Assembly (NCBI RefSeq): GCF_032229445.1
Contig: NZ_JAVTWC010000056.1
Location: 1 to 64,000 of the forward strand
Reading direction: 5' to 3'
Source: Tahibacter sp032229445
Lineage (GTDB): Bacteria; Pseudomonadota; Gammaproteobacteria; Xanthomonadales; Rhodanobacteraceae
Length of the DNA stretch: 64,000 nucleotides
A program made the position numbers and the translations under genes. Below the pieces are notes generated by a model, which worked only from the letters and a program-made list of their open reading frames with translations, made no database searches and was not told the DNA's origin. Position 1 is the first letter of the stretch. Every line of letters starts with the position of its first letter. Positions 1 to 8,368 of the stretch are shown one piece after another.

Positions 1-59
1 CATCAGCCGGAACGCTGGCTTCTCATGGGCGGAATATCCAGCTCCCCTGGTCGCTCTGG

Positions 60-183
60 CCCGCGCCAGTTTGAGGGTGCTCGGCCTACGGCCTTGCTTG
101 ATCGCGCCTCACTGCGGGCAGCGGGGTGTCCGTCCCTATATACCGGAAACGGTGTCGGAACCGGACCAGCACGGAGACCAACG
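60..183 (+). repeat. Leader repeat upstream of DUF6573 copy 1
   Basis: This stretch precedes the broken DUF6573-like gene at 184 and resembles the leader of the copy at 8369 (about 8240-8368). Shared landmarks, in order, are CCCGCGCCAG, a CGCGCCTC block followed by CGGGCAG, GGGGTGTCC, and a GGACCAG run just before the start codon. The match is patchy but collinear, so the gene was duplicated with its upstream DNA. It may hold the promoter, but no clear -35/-10 pair is visible. Confidence 0.55.
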
Positions 184-571
184 ATGTTCGAGCCCATCGA
201 TGTCGTTTTCAGCTACACCCGTGCCCAAGCTATTCAGGACGGCGGCTTGGTCGACGTCTCATCCCAGGCGGCTGCAGCCGGGTTCCGGGTCCCGTAGCAG
301 TGACGGCGGCCGTCTGGGCTGAATGGATTGCCTGGCCCGAGATCGAACCAGCCATCCAGAACGAGTCGGGCGACTTTGGGACGTCGTGTTCATGGCGGCC
401 GTTGCTGCTCGGTCAGCGTCCCGGCGGGGCGAGGGGGATCGGGTGACGTTCGAACTCGAGGTAGTGCCCCGAGGCGGGGAGGTGCCTCAGCTGACCACGC
501 TGGTTCTGCATGTTGGGCCGGGGGACGACCACAGGCCGGTGGCGACCATCATGAGGCCGGGGGAAGATTGA
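184..571 (+). pseudogene. DUF6573-like gene, copy 1, two frameshifts
   Basis: The ATG at 184 opens an N-terminus (MFEPIDVVFSYTRAQAIQD...) that aligns with the protein at 8369, but the frame stops at TAG near 295. One frame over, the family sequence resumes (VAVTAAVWAEWIAW...). A second shift near 370, in the codons for ESGRLWDV, is needed to continue to the natural-looking end (...VATIMRPGED) at 571. Two one-base losses explain both breaks. Copy 1 keeps the C-terminus that copy 3 has lost. DUF6573 proteins are small, of unknown function, and common in mobile DNA; the family name is from memory of its N-terminal signature. Confidence 0.7.
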
Positions 572-590
572 TCACCCGTGATGGCCTCCA

Positions 591-2450
591 TCAAAGCAAG
601 TCCATCCGTACCAATGTGCGTGCTCCCTTTTCGGGTTGCGTCACGATGACGTCGATTTTTCCGTTTCCATCAATATCGGAAACGATGGTCTGACCGACCA
701 GCAGTGCGACGAGACGAGTGCGGTTGCTCCACGCGTCCTTACCCGCATAGTTCTCGGCCGCATCATGCGAGAAGTCGATGTCAGCTTGCGCCACGAGTTC
801 GCAGCCCGTTTCCGTAAACGCCACCTTCCGAAACTCCATCCGCAACGACTCGGCGGTAGCTTCCCCGCGACGTGGCAGCGACAGCCGGCGGAATATGGCT
901 GAGTGCAGATCGGGGCCCAGAAACACAGGGGCGAGATCCAACCAGTCGCCGCCAAGCTCCACGCAGGTGGTGAAGCGCCCTGCGCTGTCGCCGCGTTGGC
1001 GATGGATACGCATCGCCGCTTGTGGGTTTGAGGCGTCGCGTCGCACAGATAGCAGCTCCGGCCTTTCGACGTCGCGCATGAGAAACGGCTCGTCGTCCTC
1101 GCGCCAGTCGCGATAAGCAAACACTGCTGGCACCGCTGCTCCTTGTAGCGTCGGCGACGGCAACGGGACACGGAACAGTGAGAGATCATCCGCCGGCTTG
1201 CGGTCATACACGGCGTCGCGACGAGTGAAGAACAGCACTGGCGCTTGACCCTGGCCACTCAACCACGGGCTTAGCGCGAGGCTCTTGTATCTGTCCTTGT
1301 GTTCGAGATCGTTAAAATAATCGGCACGCACTGGCCACATCTGCAACGAGGCGGGCGACTCCATTGACACGAGGCAAGGTTCACTTCTCTCTCCGCCAAA
1401 CTTGCCACAACTGTGGGTCGTCAGACCAACCAGCCGGTTGCCTTGCGACAACGCCAGCGGCTGCATGCGCAGAGACTCAGGATCGCCGGACTCTTCTGCG
1501 CATGTCGCTTTGGCGCAATGCAGCGCATCGGCCCAATCCGATTCCGACGCAGTCAACGGATCGAGCACTCGCGCACTCCCCACGGTGTTTGAACGGCTGT
1601 CCCGGCGCCACCAGTAGAAGCGCCCGTCGATGATCTCGGGAGGTGCCGGCAAGAAGGCTGCGCTGCCACGGATCTGGCGCCGAAGATCCTCCAGTTCGAT
1701 CACGGATCCGTTCGGGCGAATACCGTAGACCCGCACTACAATGGCTGATGGGCTGACGATGAAATAATACAATCCGTTGCCGAGCAGATCCGACATTGCT
1801 TGTCGGGGAATCGGTGCCAGACGTGCGACAACGAATTCATCGCGTGCGCGCGGCAGAGCTTCGTACTCGAAGTAGGTACTCACGTGCAGCGGATCTGGGT
1901 AATCGCAGGACGTGCCATCTGCGCAACCTATCAGCGACGCATCCGGTCGGAAAGAACCGGCGCCACCTAAGCGAACGCCCAACAGAACCTGGCGCGCCTG
2001 CGACTGGCACAGCGGCTGACGTTCTTTAGTAAACACGAACTTACAAAGGCGAAAGGCATCTTCCTGCAGCTGTCGGTCGCAATCGAGCTGCGTGTAGTCG
2101 TACGTCGCTGCGCCGTGCCGGTAGCAGAAATCGTGCGCGATGCAAGCCTGTCGGAACTGAATGGAGACCGGTCGAAAGTCGAACAACGGAGCGAGTAGCG
2201 CAGGAATCGAGCAGCTCAATCCTTCGCCCCTGCCGCCGAGCAGCTGCTGGCCATCCGATGCCGGCGGCAGTGCGACCACCGACTCCGGCATTTCGCGGAT
2301 TTCATCCGCATTGACGTTGGCATAGATCGCGTCGGCGATCCAACTGGCTCCAAAGATCAGTAGCAAGTAGCTGCCAACGGCGGCGGCGAGCAGCACGGCG
2401 GGGAATCGGAAGCGCCGCTTTCCGGCCGGGACAACATCGTCAGATCGCAT
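591..2450 (-). CDS. Membrane-anchored protein with phospholipase A2-like motif
   Basis: A 619-residue protein with one N-terminal membrane segment (about residues 16-38) and an outside-facing remainder. Residues 103-136 carry the PLA2 signature: C103-x2-H106-D107-x-C109-Y110, then C124-D125 and C136, i.e. the His/Asp catalytic pair, a second Asp and the paired cysteines of the secreted PLA2 fold. About 480 residues follow with many short hydrophobic/aromatic strands, ending in DIDGNGKIDVIV, like the calcium-binding turn of FG-GAP/VCBS repeats. It may therefore be a PLA2-like domain joined to a propeller-like domain. GAGGGG lies about 8 bases before the start. It is the last gene of the minus-strand exported-protein group. 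Lipase activity is inference; PLA2-fold domains also occur as binding or toxin modules. Confidence 0.6.
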   Translation of the reverse strand: MRSDDVVPAGKRRFRFPAVLLAAAVGSYLLLIFGASWIADAIYANVNADEIREMPESVVALPPASDGQQLLGGRGEGLSCSIPALLAPLFDFRPVSIQFRQACIAHDFCYRHGAATYDYTQLDCDRQLQEDAFRLCKFVFTKERQPLCQSQARQVLLGVRLGGAGSFRPDASLIGCADGTSCDYPDPLHVSTYFEYEALPRARDEFVVARLAPIPRQAMSDLLGNGLYYFIVSPSAIVVRVYGIRPNGSVIELEDLRRQIRGSAAFLPAPPEIIDGRFYWWRRDSRSNTVGSARVLDPLTASESDWADALHCAKATCAEESGDPESLRMQPLALSQGNRLVGLTTHSCGKFGGERSEPCLVSMESPASLQMWPVRADYFNDLEHKDRYKSLALSPWLSGQGQAPVLFFTRRDAVYDRKPADDLSLFRVPLPSPTLQGAAVPAVFAYRDWREDDEPFLMRDVERPELLSVRRDASNPQAAMRIHRQRGDSAGRFTTCVELGGDWLDLAPVFLGPDLHSAIFRRLSLPRRGEATAESLRMEFRKVAFTETGCELVAQADIDFSHDAAENYAGKDAWSNRTRLVALLVGQTIVSDIDGNGKIDVIVTQPEKGARTLVRMDLL

Positions 2451-2544
2451 ATCCGTCCCCTCTTGTACCAGCGAGTGTCAAAGCGGCCGAGCTTTAAAGC
2501 TAGTGTCCGCTGAGCGGCTGACCTCGCATGACGGACGCTGTTGT

Positions 2545-2712
2545 TCGAGTCCTCGTCATCCGGGACGGCGCGCCTGTTATGTCATCCCAGTCCGCAGAGG
2601 CGGGTTTTCGTGTCCCGTGGTACTGACCGCTGCCGCCCCCGTCGAATGCTTGGAGCGGCCGGAAACTGAACCGGCTCCAGGTACTGTGGGATGCCATGCT
2701 CATAGCAAGCAC
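2545..2712 (+). pseudogene. DUF6573-like gene remnant, copy 2
   Basis: Short relic inside the gap between two minus-strand genes. Translated pieces match the middle of the 8369 protein: a GF..PVVLTAA stretch around 2600-2635 and an LWDAM block near 2688-2702 matching LWDVMW. No start or stop frame is preserved. It lies on the same strand as copies 1 and 3. It shows that the family was once present at least three times in under 9 kb. Confidence 0.55.
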
Positions 2713-2981
2713 GGCGGCGAAACGAGCAGCTAGGCGACGAAAGGAGATCGGACGAGCGTCGAGCTAGGGAGCGAGCCCGTTTCACAGATATCCAACCTCA
2801 GGGTCGCCAATATTTCGCTTCCTGAGTTCTTGCCAAGCACAATTTTCGATATCGCTTCCCCGGTTTAGAGACGCAACCGAAACTGACGCGATGTATCGAC
2901 TGAGTTCAACCCGCGACCGACTAGCGCCAGCCGGTTCGTGAGGCAAACGCCAGGGGAGCAGCGACGTTGGAGTTTCGCTGG
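2713..2981. other. Intergenic, nothing recognised
   Basis: Rest of the 530-bp gap between the PLA2-like gene and the small exported protein gene. No convincing ORF, RNA gene or terminator was seen. Any promoter for the PLA2-like gene should lie between 2451 and about 2600. Confidence 0.4.
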
Positions 2982-3716
2982 TTACTGCGACAGCTTGGCA
3001 ATACCTGCGGCAATAACACTCTCGCGCACGTAAATGCCCTGTTCCTGCGCCGCGAGGTTGCGCAGAAAAATAGACAAGTTGGCTAGCGGCTTTCCGTCTT
3101 TGTCAAAAAGCTCCAGATCTGCGTTCACGTCCGTTCCGATATCCTGAATCAACTTTGCTGCTGCCGACGGCGGACAGTTGCAGCCAGGTTTGCAGTCCGA
3201 GATTGACGGATTCGCCGACTTCGGCGCGTCGCAAATAGGTCCAGAAAAGCCTGGCGGAGGAGCGGCCCTGCCATCCCTGCAACTCCTGCCACTTCCATCA
3301 ACCACAGCTTTGGAGCCTAGCGTGTCACACCATGGGGAGTATTGGGAGGCGATATCGATGGCCGAAGTCAGCCTTCTTCGATACTTCGTGCGAATATCTA
3401 TGGCAATCGCCCGAACAGACCATTCGGCGGCAGCGAAGATTGCATGACCATCGACATCCCGCATCCCATCCTTGCCGTCAGCTCCTGGGGTTCCCTTCCA
3501 GGGAGTCGTTCCATGCTTCTGGCACCAATAGTTGTTCATGAGAACACAGCGCTTTTTCACGGCTGAGCACTTTGCTGCTCCGCCCAGCTCGTCAACAAGG
3601 CTCGCTTCCGCCTGCGCACACCAGTTCTGAGCGGACGTTGCCGTCTCAGCTGACTCCGCCTTTGCCTGGCTCACCAAGATCGCACTTACCAGTACGAGAA
3701 AGACTAGACGTGGCAT
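2982..3716 (-). CDS. Secreted hypothetical protein with Cys motifs
   Basis: 244 residues from the ATG at 3716, chosen because AGGAG sits 7 bases upstream and the N-terminus (MPRLVFLVLVSAILVSQAKA) is then a clean signal peptide. An upstream in-frame start would add a poor 23-residue extension. The first half has a recognisable block: CVLMNNYWCQKHG, then GHAIFAAAEWSVRA and a region rich in Arg and aromatics, then SPWCDT. I recall similar LxNNYWC...GHxxFAxA segments in exported proteins of unknown function from other proteobacteria. The second half has Pro/Cys-rich stretches (CKPGCNCPP). Eight or more cysteines suggest disulfides in the periplasm. Function is unknown. It lies downstream of the metzincin gene on the same strand, 271 bp away. 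Confidence 0.6.
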   Translation of the reverse strand: MPRLVFLVLVSAILVSQAKAESAETATSAQNWCAQAEASLVDELGGAAKCSAVKKRCVLMNNYWCQKHGTTPWKGTPGADGKDGMRDVDGHAIFAAAEWSVRAIAIDIRTKYRRRLTSAIDIASQYSPWCDTLGSKAVVDGSGRSCRDGRAAPPPGFSGPICDAPKSANPSISDCKPGCNCPPSAAAKLIQDIGTDVNADLELFDKDGKPLANLSIFLRNLAAQEQGIYVRESVIAAGIAKLSQ

Positions 3717-3987
3717 ATGAGGTCTCCTGGTGACCGGTGCGGGCGCTGTTGCGTGCAAGCCGTGCGGCGAAATGATGACAATCACAGCTTTCCGAAAATT
3801 CTCAACTCATCCGACTCAGCAACATGACGTTGAGCGGCGGGCCAACCATCCAATCCGGCCGAAAGGATCAGCAGAGTCGCAACTACTCACTACGACAAAC
3901 GCCAGGTGCGGTGGTAGCGGCGAGCACCGATGACGCGCGGACAGAAGCAAACTTACGAAGTCAGCATTACCGATAGGGGTTCGCGGC

Positions 3988-5472
3988 TCACTTTCGACGA
4001 GCGTGACATTTGCCACCATCGCGAAGGTCAGGATCCAGAGGCATTTCCCTATCAAATAGAAGGGCATGCAGGCCGCCGCTATCGTCAAGCCTGTAAGGAC
4101 TCTCGAAGTTTATGCTTGCCTCCAGTGCGTTCCGATCGGCGTTCGTGATGCAATATTTGGTCTCCGGCCCAATGCGGTCGCTCATCGCAGCAAACGACGG
4201 CATCACGGTTTGCTGGCGGCTGTTGACCGACATCCTGCACTTGTCACGTTCCGTCGCGGTGGCGCAAGCCACGGACCAGACTGCTGCTCGATATTCCTCG
4301 AAAGAAAAGTCCGCCCGACAGTGTTTGAGTAGAGTCTCCGGCGATTGGCCGTTCCACTCGCCCCACAGATTCATGGTCTCCTGTACGTGCCTGATCCCGA
4401 TCCAATGGCCCGTCTCGTGAAGGAGCGCCGAAAGAAGTTCGACCTTATGCGTCCCTTTTCCGATCACAACTCCTGAACTAGCCACATACCCGAAATAAAG
4501 CGGGTTGAGCTCTACGCCAATTGTTGGGCCGGCGCATCCAACAATGTCAGCAACCGGGGGTGGAGTTGCCGACGTTGGAGGCGGTTGAAGCACGGAGTCA
4601 CAGAACTTCATAGGCTCCGCTGCGAAGTCCTTCGGTATCCAGTTGTCATCGTTACCTGCCACTTTCGTCGGACGCGCACACGTTGTTCCGCTATCCGGTA
4701 GAGAAATTTTAAGGATGGTTGGACTCGTTGCGATGTTGGACGCGCCTAAATTGTCCGGCATGTCCACCCAATAACGTGGCGGCCTGACAGTCTCCAAGGC
4801 GCGGACGTATGAGCGCTGGGTGTCCGCTGAGATGTGGACGTAAGGATCGGTTGTGTTTCGCGCGCTTGTCTGACCTCGCCCCAGCATCCAGGCGCTCAGA
4901 TGGTCAGGCCAGCGGAAGGTCTTCTTAGGGTGCTTTGCACTCGCTATGAGGTCGTCAAGATGAGATTTGAGATAGCTTGAGACATACACGTCGCTATCAA
5001 CGCGAACTATCGACCACGACAGCGGTGCGCACGCGCGGCATGCCGAGCGCCATATAGCTAACGAAGCAAGTAAGTCGGCAGAAAAAGCACTGCGGCTCAC
5101 ATCGTCGAGAAATCCTGGTCGATCCTCGATACGGATATCCAAGTGTGAGCTTCTCAGGATTTCGGGAATACTGGCGTCTTCCCGGCCGATCGACCAGACT
5201 AGACGATGCGCAGGGTTTGAGCAGATCCGTTTAGACAGGCGCCGCTGCTCGTCGGAGCCTCTCTCTTGGGCGTACCTTATGTCGGGTTGTTTAGGCGGGC
5301 CTCGATTGCAAAGCTCGTCGACATTGACAAGCACTAGCGCCTCCGTGTTTCGAGGGTCACCCACACACATATGGCGGCCGTAGTCCACTGCCGTCGCGCT
5401 AGCCGACAGCCAGGCGAAAAGGAAACCTAGAGGGAGTCGCCAAAGTGGGCGCGTCAACCGTTGCGACGTCAC
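3988..5472 (-). CDS. Exported metzincin-type metalloprotease
   Basis: 494 residues from a GTG at 5472 with GGAGG five bases upstream. The N-terminus (residues about 8-29) is a signal peptide ending ASATA. Residues 352-362 read HETGHWIGIRH, an exact HExxHxxGxxH zinc-binding motif in which three histidines bind zinc and E353 is the general base. M367 in the following ETMN could be the Met-turn, though it is closer than in most matrixins. About ten cysteines are spread along the chain. The 340-residue N-terminal part has no family I recognise and could be a pro- or targeting domain. It starts 12 bases after the lipoprotein stop, so the two are one transcription unit. Sampled lines are about 45-55% GC, lower than the flanks. 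The protease call is good; the substrate is unknown. Confidence 0.7.
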   Translation of the reverse strand: MTSQRLTRPLWRLPLGFLFAWLSASATAVDYGRHMCVGDPRNTEALVLVNVDELCNRGPPKQPDIRYAQERGSDEQRRLSKRICSNPAHRLVWSIGREDASIPEILRSSHLDIRIEDRPGFLDDVSRSAFSADLLASLAIWRSACRACAPLSWSIVRVDSDVYVSSYLKSHLDDLIASAKHPKKTFRWPDHLSAWMLGRGQTSARNTTDPYVHISADTQRSYVRALETVRPPRYWVDMPDNLGASNIATSPTILKISLPDSGTTCARPTKVAGNDDNWIPKDFAAEPMKFCDSVLQPPPTSATPPPVADIVGCAGPTIGVELNPLYFGYVASSGVVIGKGTHKVELLSALLHETGHWIGIRHVQETMNLWGEWNGQSPETLLKHCRADFSFEEYRAAVWSVACATATERDKCRMSVNSRQQTVMPSFAAMSDRIGPETKYCITNADRNALEASINFESPYRLDDSGGLHALLFDREMPLDPDLRDGGKCHARRK

Positions 5473-5484
5473 GGCGACCTCCGC

Positions 5485-6522
5485 CTATCGATTGTCAATC
5501 ACGATGTGGGGTCTAACGTAACTGGGGTTGACGATCTGTCTCTTTTCGGTGGACTCAGAAGATGCATCAAACTGCAAAGCTCCGGGGGACTTGGTAGGGT
5601 CCCGTAGCTTTTCTACCATCGCGCTGAACTGGGGATTCTTGCTAGCGAAGCTTTTCAGTAATGGGGTGACAATGAGGAAGTTCTCCGTCGGCTTGTCATC
5701 CAGCCAGATTGCTTTGCGAATGTTGTCCGGCAATGCATCCAATAGCTCTTTGCGGCGCTTGGCGCTAGCGTCGCCGAGTTGGCTTATTGCTGTTATAGAA
5801 GCCCACTGGGTATTGGTGATTTCCTTGTCCGCGAGTCCCAGCACAGTTTGCGCCGACTGCAGAACGATCTTCTGGTCCGAAGTAGCGGCTGAGCTAGGTT
5901 TCGAGTCATCCAAAGCGCGAGATCCCGAGATCGCATCCTTCGCGAGTTGCGTGATACTTGAGTAGGTACATAGGCGAGCGTAGCCCGCCACCAAATCGTC
6001 CGCCATTGCGATTGAATCGACCTTCTTAATCTGATCGCTCTCTCGATATCTGGACATTGCTTTTTCGACAAGTTTTCGCGTTTCTTCCGGGTATGGCGTT
6101 ATGTAGAGGTATTGTTGAGTGTTGTCGAGAATCGTGGAGCCGAGGCCGAATGCGGCGGCGACGATGCCAATCTGGCGAGCGGTCGACTTGGCGAGCGACA
6201 TGATGGTTGCTGCCGCCGTTCCGACGGCGACTACATCTGCTCTGCTCATGCGTAGCTTATTGGAAGCCAGAATCAGCCGATCGAAGTAAGTGTTGCAGGC
6301 GCTGTCCGCAAGGCTAAATCCGATCAGAACGTAATCGGAATTGCTGAAGCCTGCCGGCTTGTTGTCAGAGAGCTCTTTCCATCGAGCAGAAATCTGATCA
6401 GGTTGAACAGAGGCCGCCACGTCGTTGTGGAAATGATCCTTTTTCTTGGTGCTGCTGGCAGCGCAAGCGCCGAGCAAAAGGGCAAAAAATCCCAACGCCA
6501 GACAGCGAATACTCGATCTCAT
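5485..6522 (-). CDS. Lipoprotein of unknown function, first gene of exported set
   Basis: 345 residues from the ATG at 6522, preceded by an AAGGGGAA ribosome site. An earlier ATG would add 14 residues before the signal. The signal is MRSSIRCLALGFFALLLGAC, with lipobox LGAC at residues 17-20. The body has a helical, Ala-rich, hydrophobic central segment (VVAVGTAAATIMSLAKS...IVAAAFGLGSTIL), then YLYITPYPEETRKLV and a mainly helical C-terminus. The hydrophobic segment could be a buried helix or a membrane-insertion hairpin. It shares an operon with the metzincin gene 12 bases downstream, which suggests that the two act in the same envelope compartment. No function is claimed. Confidence 0.65.
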   Translation of the reverse strand: MRSSIRCLALGFFALLLGACAASSTKKKDHFHNDVAASVQPDQISARWKELSDNKPAGFSNSDYVLIGFSLADSACNTYFDRLILASNKLRMSRADVVAVGTAAATIMSLAKSTARQIGIVAAAFGLGSTILDNTQQYLYITPYPEETRKLVEKAMSRYRESDQIKKVDSIAMADDLVAGYARLCTYSSITQLAKDAISGSRALDDSKPSSAATSDQKIVLQSAQTVLGLADKEITNTQWASITAISQLGDASAKRRKELLDALPDNIRKAIWLDDKPTENFLIVTPLLKSFASKNPQFSAMVEKLRDPTKSPGALQFDASSESTEKRQIVNPSYVRPHIVIDNR

Positions 6523-7103
6523 CACGCTTCCCCTTTTAGTAGCGTACGAAGGAATCAAGGTCATTCACGGCACCACATGAAGCGGCGGCCGGTACGATAT
6601 TGCTTTTGTCGTTGCGCCCTCGGTCCGGGTCGAGTGTACTCCGATCAAATTGGATTTATGTAGAGTGGATTGGTGTGCCGCAACTTTCGGGTTCGTCTTC
6701 ACATTCACAAATATGAATGTTCGCTGCGTCCTGTCGCGTATTTGCAAGAAGTAAGACGATGAGAGGGAATCACGTCTGCATCCCACTGGAATCTCGGTAT
6801 GCTAAGCCTGCGCCGTAGCTACGATGCGTGCCGCCAAATTGCAGCTGTTGCCGTCCCTGCCTCTCCGTCGTCGACAGTCTGGTCCGGTGACACGCGGAAG
6901 ATGCCAAACTCATGTGCGTGCCGCGTGGGTCGCTTGCCGAACATGCCGTTTGGAGACGCACCTCGCACACCAACTTCCCGATGATAGAACCCGAGATCGT
7001 TCGGATTACATCCACCGACCTGAAGACGGGTTTGCCCCGAAGGTGTTCTATCGCTGACCGGATCTGGTCGTCGTGGCGTCTTGGATCGGGTTGCCGGAAT
7101 CGT
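6523..7103. other. AT-richer intergenic region
   Basis: About 580 bp between the lipoprotein start and the GIY-YIG-like genes. Positions 6560-6790 are clearly richer in A/T than the window average, and this is where the promoter of the exported-protein operon must lie. Candidate -35-like TTGATC occurs on the minus strand near 6650, with no convincing -10. ORFs here have no recognisable protein character. Confidence 0.4.
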
Positions 7104-7448
7104 TCATGCGTACTTCGCCTTGTCAGCCTCGATGTCCTCAGCTGTCCGCCGAATAGCGCCGGCGCTGATGAGCCACTGATCCACCTGCCGCCACGGAATG
7201 CGGAACTACTTCTGACGGCCGCGAACGCTGGCAAAGTGTTGATGTGCTTGCGTCTCGGCGGCCCACGCGGCTGCATCGGTTGGATACTTGAAGGCGGCAG
7301 CTACCGACAACTCGCGACAGTTTCCCGGGTCCATGTTGGTATGCATGCGCCACTCGGGGGGGGGGCGGATCGTGGCGCCGATCTTGGTCCATTTATCAAC
7401 GACTTCTCCGGGATGGGGATCTTCAACGATCAGGTAAACGTAGGGCAT
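7104..7448 (-). pseudogene. GIY-YIG-like small protein, copy 1, amber codon
   Basis: The ATG at 7448 gives MPYVYLIVEDPHPGEV...WTKIG, the start of a GIY-YIG/T5orf172-like domain (VYLI then TKIG), paralogous to the gene at 7584. The frame meets TAG at 7206-7208 after GRQK (80 residues). The same frame then continues protein-like for 33 more codons (FRIPWRQVDQWLISAGAIRR...) to a TGA at 7104. A single change from TGG to TAG would restore a 114-residue protein in which WF follows GRQK, as in related GIY-YIG proteins that end in a ..WF.. strand. A G/C homopolymer near 7358-7365 is another weak spot. It could still be made as an 80-residue protein. Confidence 0.6.
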
Positions 7449-7583
7449 GGCAAACCTGGAAAACGAAGGCGTATGAGGTGAGGGGCGCTCTTGCCGGGGC
7501 GGTCGATTTGACTCCTCATGACGGCGGCCGTGAGGAACACGGCTAGCAACTAGTGTGCATCTGTCATTCGACGGCTGTTCCTC

Positions 7584-7958
7584 TCACAGCAAAGAGGAAA
7601 AGCACAGATCGGCCCTCACGCTCGGCTCCCTCGGTCTAGCAGCGCCCAAACTGGTGTAGTCGCTTTCACTGTTCTCCCGCCCGCGCCAGCTCGGGGTGGG
7701 CGGCCGTGCTGGGCGGTGATTCACTGCCAGCAGCTTGTCTCCTTCCCCAAGGCGACGGGACCGGTGTTCGGCCGCCTGCGCGTCAGCCTCGGTGGGGTAC
7801 TTGAATGCGGTGAGGACGGATAGGACGCGGGAGTTGCCTCGCGTCAGGTTGGCGTCCAGACGCCACTCGGGTGGGTTTTTCGTGTAGCCAATCTTGGTCC
7901 AGGGGCCGCTGACTTCTCCGGGATGAGGTTCTTCGGAGATCAGGTAAACGTAGGCCAT
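7584..7958 (-). CDS. GIY-YIG-like small protein, copy 2
   Basis: 124 residues from the ATG at 7958. The first 67 residues closely match copy 1: MAYVYLISEEPHPGEV, WTKIGYT, PPEWRLDAN, VLSVLTAFKYPTEADAQAAE. The VYLI and KIG segments correspond to the GIY and YIG strands of a minimal GIY-YIG-like nuclease fold. The usual catalytic Arg could be the one in PPEWR, but a catalytic Glu is not obvious. After about residue 70 the match to copy 1 ends and the sequence becomes basic and low-complexity, running into DNA that resembles the DUF6573 leader, so the C-terminus is probably out of frame or replaced. Nuclease activity is uncertain. Confidence 0.5.
   Translation of the reverse strand: MAYVYLISEEPHPGEVSGPWTKIGYTKNPPEWRLDANLTRGNSRVLSVLTAFKYPTEADAQAAEHRSRRLGEGDKLLAVNHRPARPPTPSWRGRENSESDYTSLGAARPREPSVRADLCFSSLL
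7597..7700 (+). repeat. Partial copy of DUF6573 leader repeat
   Basis: Resembles 8163-8262 in direct orientation. Both contain GCCCTCACGCTCGGCT, then CCTCGGTC, then a diverged stretch and CCCGCGCCAGC about 70 bases later. Here the repeat runs into the 3' end of the GIY-YIG-like copy 2, while at 8163 it leads to DUF6573 copy 3. This suggests that the leader has recombined or been duplicated independently of the gene. Confidence 0.5.
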
Positions 7959-8162
7959 AGGAAAAACCTGCTGAAAGTAGGGAACAACTGTGGTCAGGAT
8001 TCACGGTCGGCCGTGAGGCGTTGAAGATCCGCCGAGTCGGTTGGTCGATGCAGGCCGATCATCCGATGCCTCCGATTCCCATGCAGAGTCCCCGCGTCGG
8101 CTCTGGCCCACCTTGCCTACTGCCGTAAGACGTAGGTCCCTCCCACGGGAAAGCGGAGAACG

Positions 8163-8368
8163 AAGCAAAAGCAGCCCTCACGCTCGGCTTCCTCGGTCAA
8201 GCCCCCGTCACCGGCCCGTGTCGTCGGTCGTTCCTCCCTCCAGCCCGCGCCAGCCGGCTCCGTTTCGCTGCGCTCAAGCTGGACCGCGCCTCCCTCCGGG
8301 CAGGGGGTGTCCATCCGGACCATCCGGGACGGATTGTCCGGGCCGGACCAGAAAGGAAAGAGCGAAGC
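8163..8368 (+). repeat. Leader repeat upstream of DUF6573 copy 3
   Basis: Full-length version of the leader. Its first 100 bases match 7597-7700 and its last 130 bases match 60-183. It ends in GGAAAGAG just before the ATG at 8369, a usable ribosome-binding site. The 410-bp gap 7959-8368 has no gene on either strand that I can support. Confidence 0.5.

Noticed and set aside
3816..4088. 90-codon minus-strand ORF with a hydrophobic segment in the gap after the metzincin gene
   Set aside because: Its first third overlaps the metzincin C-terminus in another frame, and the rest lacks protein character.
6912..7481. 189-codon plus-strand ORF
   Set aside because: It runs antisense to the GIY-YIG-like copy 1, which has recognisable family sequence.
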